DNA of 64,000 nucleotides from Pseudomonas yamanorum (GTDB taxonomy: Bacteria; Pseudomonadota; Gammaproteobacteria; Pseudomonadales; Pseudomonadaceae): assembly GCF_013386765.1 (NCBI RefSeq), contig NZ_JACARE010000014.1:215758-279757 (forward strand), written 5' to 3'. Below are positions 41,820-50,471 of this stretch, piece by piece. Position numbers and translations under genes: made by a program. The first letter of the stretch is position 1, and each line of letters opens with the position of its first letter. Under the pieces are notes generated by a model. The model did not search any database. It worked only from the letters and a program-made list of their open reading frames with translations, and was not told where the DNA came from.

Positions 41820-43385
41820 ATGCGTATCAAAGTGCATTGCCAGAACCGCATCGGCATCCTGCGGGACATCCTCAACCTGCTGGTGGAGTACGGCGTGAAC
41901 GTCGCCAAGGGCGAGGTCGGTGGCGAGCATGGCAACGCTATCTACCTGTACTGCCCGAACCTGGTGAACCTGCAATTCCAGGCGCTGCGCCCGCAGTTCG
42001 AAGCGATTGCCGGGGTATTTGGCGTCAAGCGGGTAGGGCTGATGCCCAGCGAGCGTCGGCATATGGAGCTCAACGCGTTATTGGGCGCGCTGGAGTTTCC
42101 GGTGCTGTCCATCGACATGGGCGGCTCCATCGTCGCCGCCAACCGTGCGGCGGCGCAGTTGCTCGGGGTGCGGGTGGATGAGGTGCCCGGTATTCCGTTG
42201 TCGCGTTACGCCGAAGACTTTGATTTGCCGGAGCTGGTGCGGGCCAGTAAATCGCGGATCAATGGCCTGCGGGTCAAGGTCAAGGGCGACGTATTCCTGG
42301 CGGATATCGCGCCGCTGCAATCCTCCGAACATGACGACAGCGAAGCCATGGCCGGCGCCGTGCTGACCCTGCACCGCGCCGATCGGGTCGGTGAGCGTAT
42401 CTATAATGTGCGCAAGCAAGAGCTGCGCGGCTTCGACAGCATCTTCCAAAGCTCCAAAGTCATGGCCGCCGTGGTCCGTGAGGCCCGGCGCATGGCACCG
42501 CTGGATGCGCCTCTATTAATAGAAGGCGAAACCGGTACCGGCAAGGAACTGCTGGCCCGCGCCTGTCACCTGGCCAGCCCGCGCGGGCAGTCGCCGTTGA
42601 TGGCGCTCAACTGCGCCGGTTTGCCGGAGTCCATGGCCGAGACCGAGCTGTTCGGTTATGGCCCCGGCGCCTTTGAAGGGGCGAGGGCGGAAGGCAAGTT
42701 GGGGCTGCTGGAGCTGACGGCGGGCGGCACGCTGTTTCTCGACGGTGTCGGGGAAATGAGCGCGAGGTTGCAGGTGAAGTTGCTGCGGTTTTTGCAGGAC
42801 GGCTGCTTTCGCCGGGTAGGCAGTGATGAAGAGGTGTACCTCGACGTGCGGGTGATCTGCGCGACCCAGGTGGACCTTTCCGAGCTGTGCGCCCGGGGTG
42901 AATTCCGCCAGGACCTTTACCACCGTCTCAACGTGCTCTCGCTGCATATCCCGCCACTGCGCGAATGCCTCGACGGGTTGCCGCCACTGGTGGACCACTT
43001 TCTGGATCAGGCCAGCCGGCAAATCGGCTGCCCGCTGCCCAAGCTGGCGCCGGCGGCGATGGACCGGCTCAGCCATTACCACTGGCCGGGGAATGTGCGG
43101 CAGTTGGAGAACGTGCTGTTCCAGGCGGTTTCGCTGTGTGAGGGCGGCACGGTCAAGGCCGAGCACATTCGCCTGCCGGACTATGGCGTGCGCCAGCCGC
43201 TGGGGGATTTTTCCCTGGAGGGCGGGCTGGAAGAGATCGTCGGGCGCTTCGAGAAGGCGGTGCTTGCGCAGTTGTATGCCGAGCATCCCAGCAGTCGGCT
43301 GTTGGGCAAGCGGCTGGGCGTGTCCCACACCACCATTGCCAACAAGTTGCGGGACTACGAAGTGCTCAAGGCCGAACGCGGTTAA
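41820..43385 (+). CDS. phhR: TyrR-family regulator of aromatic amino acid metabolism
   Basis: 521 residues from ATG 41820; 27 earlier in-frame codons are disfavoured. An N-terminal ACT domain (MRIKVHCQNRIGILRDILN, then EVGGEHGNAIYLY), a PAS domain (GALEFPVLSIDMGGSIVAAN) and a sigma-54-type AAA+ domain (LIEGETGTGKELLARACHL; DGVGEMSARLQVKLL) are followed by a Fis-type helix-turn-helix (SRLLGKRLGVSHTTIANKLR). The sigma-54 contact loop GAFTGA reads GAFEGA. This fits TyrR proteins, which mainly act on sigma-70 promoters. It is divergent from phhA. Confidence 0.94.
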   Translation: MRIKVHCQNRIGILRDILNLLVEYGVNVAKGEVGGEHGNAIYLYCPNLVNLQFQALRPQFEAIAGVFGVKRVGLMPSERRHMELNALLGALEFPVLSIDMGGSIVAANRAAAQLLGVRVDEVPGIPLSRYAEDFDLPELVRASKSRINGLRVKVKGDVFLADIAPLQSSEHDDSEAMAGAVLTLHRADRVGERIYNVRKQELRGFDSIFQSSKVMAAVVREARRMAPLDAPLLIEGETGTGKELLARACHLASPRGQSPLMALNCAGLPESMAETELFGYGPGAFEGARAEGKLGLLELTAGGTLFLDGVGEMSARLQVKLLRFLQDGCFRRVGSDEEVYLDVRVICATQVDLSELCARGEFRQDLYHRLNVLSLHIPPLRECLDGLPPLVDHFLDQASRQIGCPLPKLAPAAMDRLSHYHWPGNVRQLENVLFQAVSLCEGGTVKAEHIRLPDYGVRQPLGDFSLEGGLEEIVGRFEKAVLAQLYAEHPSSRLLGKRLGVSHTTIANKLRDYEVLKAERG

Positions 43386-43388
43386 AAC

Positions 43389-43477
43389 TGTAGGAGCTGG
43401 CTTGCCTGCGATAGCGGTGGGTCAGCAAGACAGGTGGTAGCTGATACACCGCCATCGCAGGCAAGCCAGCTCCTACA
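43389..43477. repeat. REPIN, GAGCTGGCTTGCC class
   Basis: TGTAGGAGCTGGCTTGCCTG and its complement, starting 4 bp after the phhR stop, so it could form the 3' end of that transcript. Confidence 0.9.
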
Positions 43478-43618
43478 GTTGATCTTTGTCGTTCTTGATA
43501 CCTGCACTTGCCGTAAGCGGCATAAGTCCGCCGTTTTTTCGACTCTCTCCCTACCGCCTCAAGCCGCACTCCGCCAGCAAACCCCCGCCCCGCCTGGACT
43601 TTCCCTCATTTCAAAAAG

Positions 43619-43634
43619 TTGGTTCGCAAATTGC
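43619..43634 (+). promoter_or_regulatory. Sigma-54 promoter of flgF
   Basis: TTGGTTCGCAAATTGC has GG at 43621 and GC at 43633 with the required 10-bp gap, 58 bp before the flgF start. It fits FleR/RpoN control of the hook-rod operon. Confidence 0.65.
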
Positions 43635-43691
43635 TTAAGCCTCATCAGTACAGCGGTGGGCGGCAAGCGTCCGTCAGAAAGAGGATAGAGC

Positions 43692-44432
43692 GTGGATAAG
43701 TACCTTTACGTGGCAATGACCGGCGCCAGCCAGAATGCACTGGCGCAGAAGGCCCACGCCAACAACTTGGCGAACGTTTCCACCAATGGTTTCCAGCGTG
43801 ACCTGGAGCAGGCGCGCTCGATGCCGGTGTTCGGTGACAGCTTTCCGGCGCGGGCCTTTGCCTTGACCGAACGCCCAGGCACCGACTTTTCCCCTGGCGC
43901 GATGATTGAAACCGGTCGTGACCTCGACGTGGCCGTCAGCGGCGATGGCTGGATGGCCGTGCAAAACCCGGATGGCGGCGAGTCCTACGTGCGCAGCGCC
44001 AGCATGAACGTTGATGCACTGGGCGTGCTGCGGGCCGGCAACGGTATGCCGATCATGGGCAACGGCGGCCCGATTGCCGTGCCGCCCCAGCAGCAGATCG
44101 AAGTCGGCCAGGACGGCACCATCAGCATCCGCGCCATGGGCGAAGGCCCGCGGGTGATGGCTGAAGTGGACCGGATCAAGCTGGTGCAGCCCGACCTCAA
44201 GAACATGACCAAGGGCCTCGACGGCACCATCCACACCAAGGATGGCCAACCGGCCCAGGCCGATGCCAACGTCAAGTTGACGTCGGGCTTCCTGCAGGCG
44301 AGCAACGTGAACGCCGTGGAAGAAATGACGGCAGTACTGGCTCTGTCCAAGCAGTTCGAATTGCACATCAAGATGATGAACAGCGCCAAAGAAGACGACC
44401 AGGCCATGACCCGCGTCCTGGCGATGAGCTGA
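43692..44432 (+). CDS. flgF: Flagellar proximal rod protein FlgF
   Basis: 246 residues from GTG 43692, preceded by GAGGAT. The flagellar rod/hook N-terminal helix is MDKYLYVAMTGASQNALAQK with AHANNLANVSTNGFQRD, and the C-terminal helix is NAVEEMTAVLALSKQFELHI. FlgF forms part of the proximal rod beneath FlgG. It heads flgFGHIJKL. It is preceded by phhR rather than by flgE, so flgBCDE must lie elsewhere. Confidence 0.95.
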   Translation: MDKYLYVAMTGASQNALAQKAHANNLANVSTNGFQRDLEQARSMPVFGDSFPARAFALTERPGTDFSPGAMIETGRDLDVAVSGDGWMAVQNPDGGESYVRSASMNVDALGVLRAGNGMPIMGNGGPIAVPPQQQIEVGQDGTISIRAMGEGPRVMAEVDRIKLVQPDLKNMTKGLDGTIHTKDGQPAQADANVKLTSGFLQASNVNAVEEMTAVLALSKQFELHIKMMNSAKEDDQAMTRVLAMS

Positions 44433-44495
44433 TAGCAGCCACACCCTAATTTTTGTAGCGCGGCGCCATAAAACAGGCGCACGAAGGAGAAGAAC

Positions 44496-45281
44496 ATGCT
44501 TCCGGCTCTATACGTTGCCAAAACAGGTTTGTCCGCCCAGGACACCAACCTGACCACCATTTCCAACAACCTGGCCAACGTGTCCACCACGGGTTTCAAA
44601 CGTGACCGCGCCGAGTTCCAGGACTTGCTCTACCAGATCAAGAAACAGCCGGGCGCCCAGTCGACCCAGGACAGTGAATTGCCGTCGGGCCTGCAATTGG
44701 GTACCGGTGTGGCGATTGTTGGCACCCAGAAGAACTTCAGCGCCGGTAACCTGCAGCAGACCGGCCAGCCGCTGGACTTGGCGGTCAACGGCAAGGGCTT
44801 CTTCCAGATCCTGCAGCCGGACGGCACCACCACCTACACCCGCGACGGTACGTTTCACCTGGACGCCAACGGCCAGGTCGTGACCGCCAACGGTTTCGCC
44901 CTGGAGCCGGCGATTGTTGTGCCGAACAACGCCCAGACCTTCACCGTCGGCAACGACGGCACCGTGTCGATCACCGTGGCCGGCAACCCGGCGTCCCAGG
45001 TGATCGGCAACCTGCAAACCGCCGACTTCATCAACCCGGCCGGCCTGCAGGCGATTGGTAACAACCTGTTCCTGGAAACCGCGTCCAGCGGCGCGCCGCA
45101 AATCGGCACCCCGGGCCTCAACGGTTTTGGTACCACCCTGCAAAGCACCCTGGAAACATCCAACGTCAGCACCGTTGAAGAGATGGTCAACATGATCACC
45201 ACTCAGCGCGCCTACGAGATGAACTCCAAGGTGATTTCCACCGCCGACCAGATGCTTTCGTTCGTAACGCAGAATCTGTAA
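44496..45281 (+). CDS. flgG: Flagellar distal rod protein FlgG
   Basis: 261 residues, preceded by GAAGGAGAAG. Rod signature MLPALYVAKTGLSAQDTNLT, NNLANVSTTGFKRDRAEFQD, and the C-terminal NVSTVEEMVNMITTQRAYEM. It forms the distal rod that crosses the periplasm and enters the LP ring bushing. Full length. The 63-bp gap from flgF keeps it in the operon. Confidence 0.96.
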   Translation: MLPALYVAKTGLSAQDTNLTTISNNLANVSTTGFKRDRAEFQDLLYQIKKQPGAQSTQDSELPSGLQLGTGVAIVGTQKNFSAGNLQQTGQPLDLAVNGKGFFQILQPDGTTTYTRDGTFHLDANGQVVTANGFALEPAIVVPNNAQTFTVGNDGTVSITVAGNPASQVIGNLQTADFINPAGLQAIGNNLFLETASSGAPQIGTPGLNGFGTTLQSTLETSNVSTVEEMVNMITTQRAYEMNSKVISTADQMLSFVTQNL

Positions 45282-45334
45282 TCAAGTCTATGGGGCGCCC
45301 TTGAAGGCGCCTGCAACACCGTGAGGTATGGGTC

Positions 45335-46030
45335 ATGAATCGCTATGTTTCTGTTTTGGCACTGAGTGGGATTGCTGCGCTCGCGGGCTGTGTCGCCCCG
45401 TCGCCAAAGCCCAATGACCCGTACTATGCGCCGGTGTTGCCGCGCACGCCGCTGCCGGCGGCCGCCAACAATGGCTCGATCTACCAGGCCGGTTTCGAAC
45501 AGAACCTGTACAGCGACCGCAAGGCCTTCCGGGTCGGTGACATCATCACCATCACCCTCAACGAGAAGACCCAGGCGAGCAAGAACGCCAACTCGCAGAT
45601 CGGCAAGACCAGCAAGACCAGCATCGGCCTGACCTCGTTGTTTGGCGGTGTACCGAACACCAACAACCCGCTGGGCAGCGGTGACCTGAGCCTGGACGCC
45701 GGCTACAGCGGCGACCGCGCCACCAACGGCAAGAGTGCGGCGGGGCAGGGCAACAGCCTGACCGGTTCGATCACCGTGACTGTGGCCGACGTGCTGCCCA
45801 ACGGCATCATCGCCGTACGCGGCGAGAAGTGGATGACCCTCAACACCGGTGACGAGCTGGTGCGTATTGCGGGCATGGTTCGCGCAGACGATATCTCTAC
45901 CGACAACACCGTGCCGTCGACACGGATTGCCGATGCACGCATCACCTACTCGGGTACGGGTTCGTTTGCTGACGCCAGTCAGCCGGGCTGGTTTGACCGT
46001 TTCTTCCTTAGCCCGCTGTTCCCTTTCTAG
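45335..46030 (+). CDS. flgH: Flagellar L-ring lipoprotein FlgH
   Basis: 231 residues with signal peptide and lipobox LAGC ([19 protein letters not shown]). The core has [20 protein letters not shown] and the conserved end FLSPLFPF. It forms the outer-membrane L ring around the rod. Confidence 0.96.
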   Translation: MNRYVSVLALSGIAALAGCVAPSPKPNDPYYAPVLPRTPLPAAANNGSIYQAGFEQNLYSDRKAFRVGDIITITLNEKTQASKNANSQIGKTSKTSIGLTSLFGGVPNTNNPLGSGDLSLDAGYSGDRATNGKSAAGQGNSLTGSITVTVADVLPNGIIAVRGEKWMTLNTGDELVRIAGMVRADDISTDNTVPSTRIADARITYSGTGSFADASQPGWFDRFFLSPLFPF

Positions 46031-47146
46031 GTGATCACTTTGAACTTCAAACAGCTGATGGCTACGATGTTGCTGCTGGCCCTGAGCGCTGTCGCCCAGG
46101 CTGAGCGCTTGAAAGACATCGCGAGCATTTCCGGCGTGCGGTCCAACCAATTGATCGGCTACGGCCTGGTGGTGGGGCTTAACGGCACCGGTGACCAGAC
46201 CACCCAGACCCCGTTCACCCTGCAGACCTTCAACAACATGCTCTCGCAGTTCGGTATCAAGGTGCCGGCGGGTTCGGGCAACGTGCAACTGAAGAACGTC
46301 GCGGCGGTGTCCATCAGTGCGGACTTGCCACCGTTCGCCAAGCCCGGGCAGGTGGTCGATATTACTGTGTCGTCGATGGGCAACTCGAAAAGCCTGCGGG
46401 GCGGCACCTTGCTGATGACGCCACTCAAAGGTATCGACGGCAACGTCTACGCCATTGCCCAGGGCAACCTGGTGGTGGGTGGTTTTGACGCCGAAGGCCG
46501 TGACGGTTCGAAGATCACCGTCAACGTGCCGTCGGCCGGCCGGATTCCGGGTGGTGCCTCGGTGGAGCGCACAGTGCCGAGCGGTTTCAACCAGGGCAAC
46601 AGCCTGACCCTGAACCTCAACCGTTCGGACTTCACCACTGCCAAGCGCGTGGTCGACAAGATCAATGAATTGCTCGGCCCGGGCGTGGCCCAGGCCATCG
46701 ACGGCGGCTCGGTCCGCGTCACCGCGCCGCTGGATCCAAGCCAGCGTGTCGACTACCTCTCGTTGCTCGAAAACCTTGAGGTCGACCCGGGCCAGGCGGT
46801 GGCCAAAGTCATTATCAACTCGCGTACCGGCACCATCGTGATCGGCCAGAACGTGAAGGTTTCGCCGGCGGCCGTAACCCACGGCAGCCTGACGGTGACC
46901 ATCACCGAAGACCCGATCGTCAGCCAGCCTGGTCCGTTGTCCAACGGCCAGACCGCGGTCGTGCCACGCTCGCGGGTGAATGCCCAGCAAGAAGCCAAGC
47001 CGATGTTCAAGTTCGGCCCCGGCACCACCCTGGATGAGATTGTCCGTGCGGTGAACCAGGTGGGCGCAGCGCCCGGCGACTTGATGGCGATCCTCGAAGC
47101 ATTGAAACAGGCCGGCGCCTTGCAAGCCGACCTGATAGTGATCTGA
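46031..47146 (+). CDS. flgI: Flagellar P-ring protein FlgI
   Basis: 371 residues from GTG 46031, directly abutting the flgH stop. The signal peptide ends SAVAQA. Family blocks: [40 protein letters not shown], and [20 protein letters not shown]. It assembles the periplasmic P ring. The non-ATG start is supported by abutment and alignment of the signal peptide. Confidence 0.95.
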   Translation: MITLNFKQLMATMLLLALSAVAQAERLKDIASISGVRSNQLIGYGLVVGLNGTGDQTTQTPFTLQTFNNMLSQFGIKVPAGSGNVQLKNVAAVSISADLPPFAKPGQVVDITVSSMGNSKSLRGGTLLMTPLKGIDGNVYAIAQGNLVVGGFDAEGRDGSKITVNVPSAGRIPGGASVERTVPSGFNQGNSLTLNLNRSDFTTAKRVVDKINELLGPGVAQAIDGGSVRVTAPLDPSQRVDYLSLLENLEVDPGQAVAKVIINSRTGTIVIGQNVKVSPAAVTHGSLTVTITEDPIVSQPGPLSNGQTAVVPRSRVNAQQEAKPMFKFGPGTTLDEIVRAVNQVGAAPGDLMAILEALKQAGALQADLIVI

Positions 47147-47150
47147 CGCC

Positions 47151-48410
47151 ATGGCCATGGACATGCGCAAGAGCGGCCTGACCAGCACGGCGGACTCGGG
47201 TTCCTATTCCGACCTCAACCGGCTGAACCAGTTGAAGTTCGGCGACAAGAACAGCGATGGCAACATGCGCAAGGTTGCGCAGGAATTCGAGTCGCTGTTT
47301 CTTGGCGAGATGCTCAAGTCCATGCGTTCGGCCACCGAGGCCCTGGGCAAGGACAACCCGCTGAATACGCCGGCGGCCAAGCAGTATCAGGAAATGTACG
47401 ACCAGCAGTTGGCGGTCTCGCTGTCCCGCGAGGGCGGTGGTATCGGCCTGGCGGACGTGCTGCTGCGCCAGATGCAGAAGAACAAGCCGGTGGACGCCCA
47501 GGCGGCCACCTTGCAAGGTCCGGCCACGCCTTCGAAGAAGGTGGATGTGCCTACGGAAATTGCCGCAGGTACCAAGGCCGATGGCCCGTTGGGCCGCAGC
47601 AATGGTCAGCGGCCATTGTGGGCCTATCGTGTAGCGGTGCCGGAAGGCACCAACAGCCACGCCAACGACATGGCGCTGATGAATCAGCGGCGCATCTCGT
47701 TGCCGAGCAAACTCACCGATCGCCTGCTGGCTGGCATCGTGCCGGGCACTGATGCCACCACCGTCGCCAAGGCTGCGCCGCTGCGTAACAGCGCCGCCGA
47801 TGACGGTGTGGTCAACAGCACCGCCCGCAGCCTGGCCGCGATACCGCACGGGCAGATGCAGGTTTACGGCCGCGCCGTGGCCCAGCCACCGTTGGCACCG
47901 GCGAAAAAAGCCTTCAGTTCGCAGGATGAATTTGTCGCCACCATGTTGCCGATGGCCAAGCAGGCCGCTGCGCGGATTGGCGTCGACCCACGCTACCTGG
48001 TGGCCCAGGCCGCCCTGGAAACCGGTTGGGGTAAATCGGTGATGCGTGCCGAGGATGGCACCAGCAGCCACAACCTGTTCGGTATCAAGGCCGGGCAGAG
48101 TTGGCAGGGTGAACAGGCCCGTGCGATCACCAGCGAGTTTCGTGATGGCGCGATGGTCAAGGAGACGGCGCAGTTCCGTTCCTACAACTCCTACCAGGAC
48201 AGCTTCCATGACCTCGTGACGTTGCTGCAAAGCAATGATCGCTATAAAGAAGTTGTGAAGTCAGCCGACAACCCGGAACAGTTTGTACGCGAGTTGCAAA
48301 AAGCCGGTTATGCAACCGACCCGGATTACGCCAGCAAGATTTCGCAGATTGCAAAAACGATGAACAGCTACCAGAACTACGCTGCCGCGGGCGCTTCCAC
48401 TCATTTATAA
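47151..48410 (+). CDS. flgJ: Flagellar rod-cap peptidoglycan hydrolase FlgJ
   Basis: 419 residues. The N-terminal rod-scaffold domain (KVAQEFESLFLGEMLKSMRS, QYQEMYDQQLAVSLSREGG) is joined by a long linker to a C-terminal glucosaminidase domain (VAQAALETGWGKSVMRAEDG, NLFGIKAGQSWQG). It opens the cell wall for rod growth. The linker is longer than in enteric FlgJ (313 residues). It starts 4 bp after flgI. Confidence 0.95.
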   Translation: MAMDMRKSGLTSTADSGSYSDLNRLNQLKFGDKNSDGNMRKVAQEFESLFLGEMLKSMRSATEALGKDNPLNTPAAKQYQEMYDQQLAVSLSREGGGIGLADVLLRQMQKNKPVDAQAATLQGPATPSKKVDVPTEIAAGTKADGPLGRSNGQRPLWAYRVAVPEGTNSHANDMALMNQRRISLPSKLTDRLLAGIVPGTDATTVAKAAPLRNSAADDGVVNSTARSLAAIPHGQMQVYGRAVAQPPLAPAKKAFSSQDEFVATMLPMAKQAAARIGVDPRYLVAQAALETGWGKSVMRAEDGTSSHNLFGIKAGQSWQGEQARAITSEFRDGAMVKETAQFRSYNSYQDSFHDLVTLLQSNDRYKEVVKSADNPEQFVRELQKAGYATDPDYASKISQIAKTMNSYQNYAAAGASTHL

Positions 48411-48420
48411 GGTCTGAATC

Positions 48421-50457
48421 ATGAGTTTGCTCAATATCGGGATGTCGGGGCTCAATGCCGCCCAGGGATCGTTGTCGGTCTTAAGTAACAACATCGCCAA
48501 CGTCAACACCCCGGGGTACTCGCGACAACAGAGCGCTCAGACCTCGAATGCGTCGAACGCCTACGGCGGCGTATTTATCGGCACTGGCACCACCCTCGCG
48601 GACGTGCGTCGGGTGTACAACCAGTTTCTCACCTCGGCTTACCAGAGCAGCACGGCACTCGACAGCGACGCCAATGCCTACCTGGACCAGGCCAGTGCCA
48701 TCGACAAGACGATGTCGGATTCAAACACCGGCATGTCCTCAGTGCTCAGTGCTTTTTTTGCGGCGGCGCAGACGGCTTCAGCCACCCCGAGCGATGTGTC
48801 CGCACGCCAGTTGCTGTTGACCAGCGCGCAGACCTTGAGCAACCGCTTCAACTCCATCTCCGGCCAGTTGACCCAGCAGAAACAAACGATCAACAGCCAG
48901 TTGAGCACCATGAGTGATCAGGTTAACAAGCTGACGTCCTCAATCGCCTCGCTCAACAAGCAGATTGCCCAGGCCCAGGGAACGTCCAGCAGTGCGCCGG
49001 CCAACCTGCTGGATTCGCGTGATGAGGCGGTGCGTTCGCTCAACGAACTGATCGGCGTTACCGCCACGGAAAAAAACGGCCAGTTCAGTATTACGACCGG
49101 TACGGGGCAGTCGCTGGTGGAAGGGGGTATTTCCAACAATATCTCTGCGGTGCCGAGTAGCACCGACAACAGCCAGTACACCATCCAGCTCTCGATGGGC
49201 GACACGTCCATCGACCTGGGCAACGTGGTCACCGGCGGCAGTATCGGTGGCTTGTTGCGCTATCGCAGTGACGTGCTGATGCCTGCCATCAATGATCTGG
49301 GGCGAATCGCGATTGCCACGGCAGACACGATCAACAACCAGTTGGGCCAGGGCCTGGACCTCAACGGCGAATTCGGTTCGTCGCTGTTCAGCGATATCAA
49401 CAGCGCGGCCGCGATTTCCCAGCGCAGCCAGGGGGCGGCCGGTAACAGCGCGGGGTCCGGCAACCTCAACGTTTCGATCGCAGACAGCAGCCAACTGACG
49501 ACCTTCGACTACAAAGTGACGTTTACCAGCGGCAACCAGTACAACGTCGTGCGCTCCGATGGCAAGGCCATGGGCTCGTTCGACACCACCACCACGCCGC
49601 CGCCGGTGATTGATGGTTTTACCCTGGCGTTGAATGGCAAAGGCCCGGTGGCTGCCGGTGACAGCTTCAAAGTCAGCCCCACGGCCAACGGCGCCACGGG
49701 CATCGGTGTCGACCTCAAGGACGCTAACAAGCTCGCTTTCGCCGGCCCCTTGGCGGGGAATGCGAGCACGACCAACACCGGTACCGGTACGTTCACGCCG
49801 CCTCAGTTGACGATCCCGCTGGATATTCATGGCGGCGCCGACACAGCCCAACTGCGCAGCGGTATCGAAAACTCGATGCCGGTGAAAATGCTGTTTGGCA
49901 AGCCGGCAGCCGATGGTACCCAGTCGTATACGGTGAGCGACGCGCAAGGCAACCCGATCGGCAGTGGCACCATCATCCCCGGTCAGGGCAACAAGATCAG
50001 CATCAACGTACCGATGCGTGATGCCTCCGGTGCGCTGATCCCGGGCAAGAGTTTCAGTTTCGACACCACTGTCGGCGGCTCGCCAGCCAATGGCGACAGC
50101 ACCACCTTTTCGTTCAACGCTTCGGGCACCTCCGACAACCGCAACGCTCAGCAATTGCTGAACTTGCAAACCAAGGCCACGGTGGGCGTCGGCGACGGCA
50201 CCACCGGGGTGAGCCTGGTCAGCGCCAACGCCCGTCTCGTGTCGCAAGTGGGTTCCAAAGCCAGTCAGGCCGCTACCGACACCACCGCCACCGGCGCGCT
50301 GTTGGCGGCGAACAAGGCCGCCAGCAACTCGGTTTCCCAGGTCAACCTGGATGAAGAGGCGGGCGACATGATCAAGTTCCAGCAGTACTACACCGCGTCG
50401 TCGCAGATCATCAAGGCTGCGCAAGAAACTTTCAGCACACTGATTAATGCCCTTTAA
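48421..50457 (+). CDS. flgK: Hook-filament junction protein FlgK (HAP1)
   Basis: 678 residues. N-terminal MSLLNIGMSGLNAAQGSLSV with NNIANVNTPGYSRQQSAQ, and C-terminal EEAGDMIKFQQYYTASSQII, are the paired helices of the axial family. The central exposed region is low-similarity, as expected. It sits 10 bp after flgJ. It joins hook to filament. Confidence 0.96.
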   Translation: MSLLNIGMSGLNAAQGSLSVLSNNIANVNTPGYSRQQSAQTSNASNAYGGVFIGTGTTLADVRRVYNQFLTSAYQSSTALDSDANAYLDQASAIDKTMSDSNTGMSSVLSAFFAAAQTASATPSDVSARQLLLTSAQTLSNRFNSISGQLTQQKQTINSQLSTMSDQVNKLTSSIASLNKQIAQAQGTSSSAPANLLDSRDEAVRSLNELIGVTATEKNGQFSITTGTGQSLVEGGISNNISAVPSSTDNSQYTIQLSMGDTSIDLGNVVTGGSIGGLLRYRSDVLMPAINDLGRIAIATADTINNQLGQGLDLNGEFGSSLFSDINSAAAISQRSQGAAGNSAGSGNLNVSIADSSQLTTFDYKVTFTSGNQYNVVRSDGKAMGSFDTTTTPPPVIDGFTLALNGKGPVAAGDSFKVSPTANGATGIGVDLKDANKLAFAGPLAGNASTTNTGTGTFTPPQLTIPLDIHGGADTAQLRSGIENSMPVKMLFGKPAADGTQSYTVSDAQGNPIGSGTIIPGQGNKISINVPMRDASGALIPGKSFSFDTTVGGSPANGDSTTFSFNASGTSDNRNAQQLLNLQTKATVGVGDGTTGVSLVSANARLVSQVGSKASQAATDTTATGALLAANKAASNSVSQVNLDEEAGDMIKFQQYYTASSQIIKAAQETFSTLINAL

Positions 50458-50471
50458 AGGAGTCTGGGACG

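Noticed and set aside
848..43477. CRISPR array
   Set aside because: The repeated palindromes are dispersed singly between genes, with no regular spacer array and no cas genes.
45212..47188. A 658-codon minus-strand open frame
   Set aside because: It lies antisense to flgG, flgH and flgI and has shadow composition rich in His, Arg and Gly.
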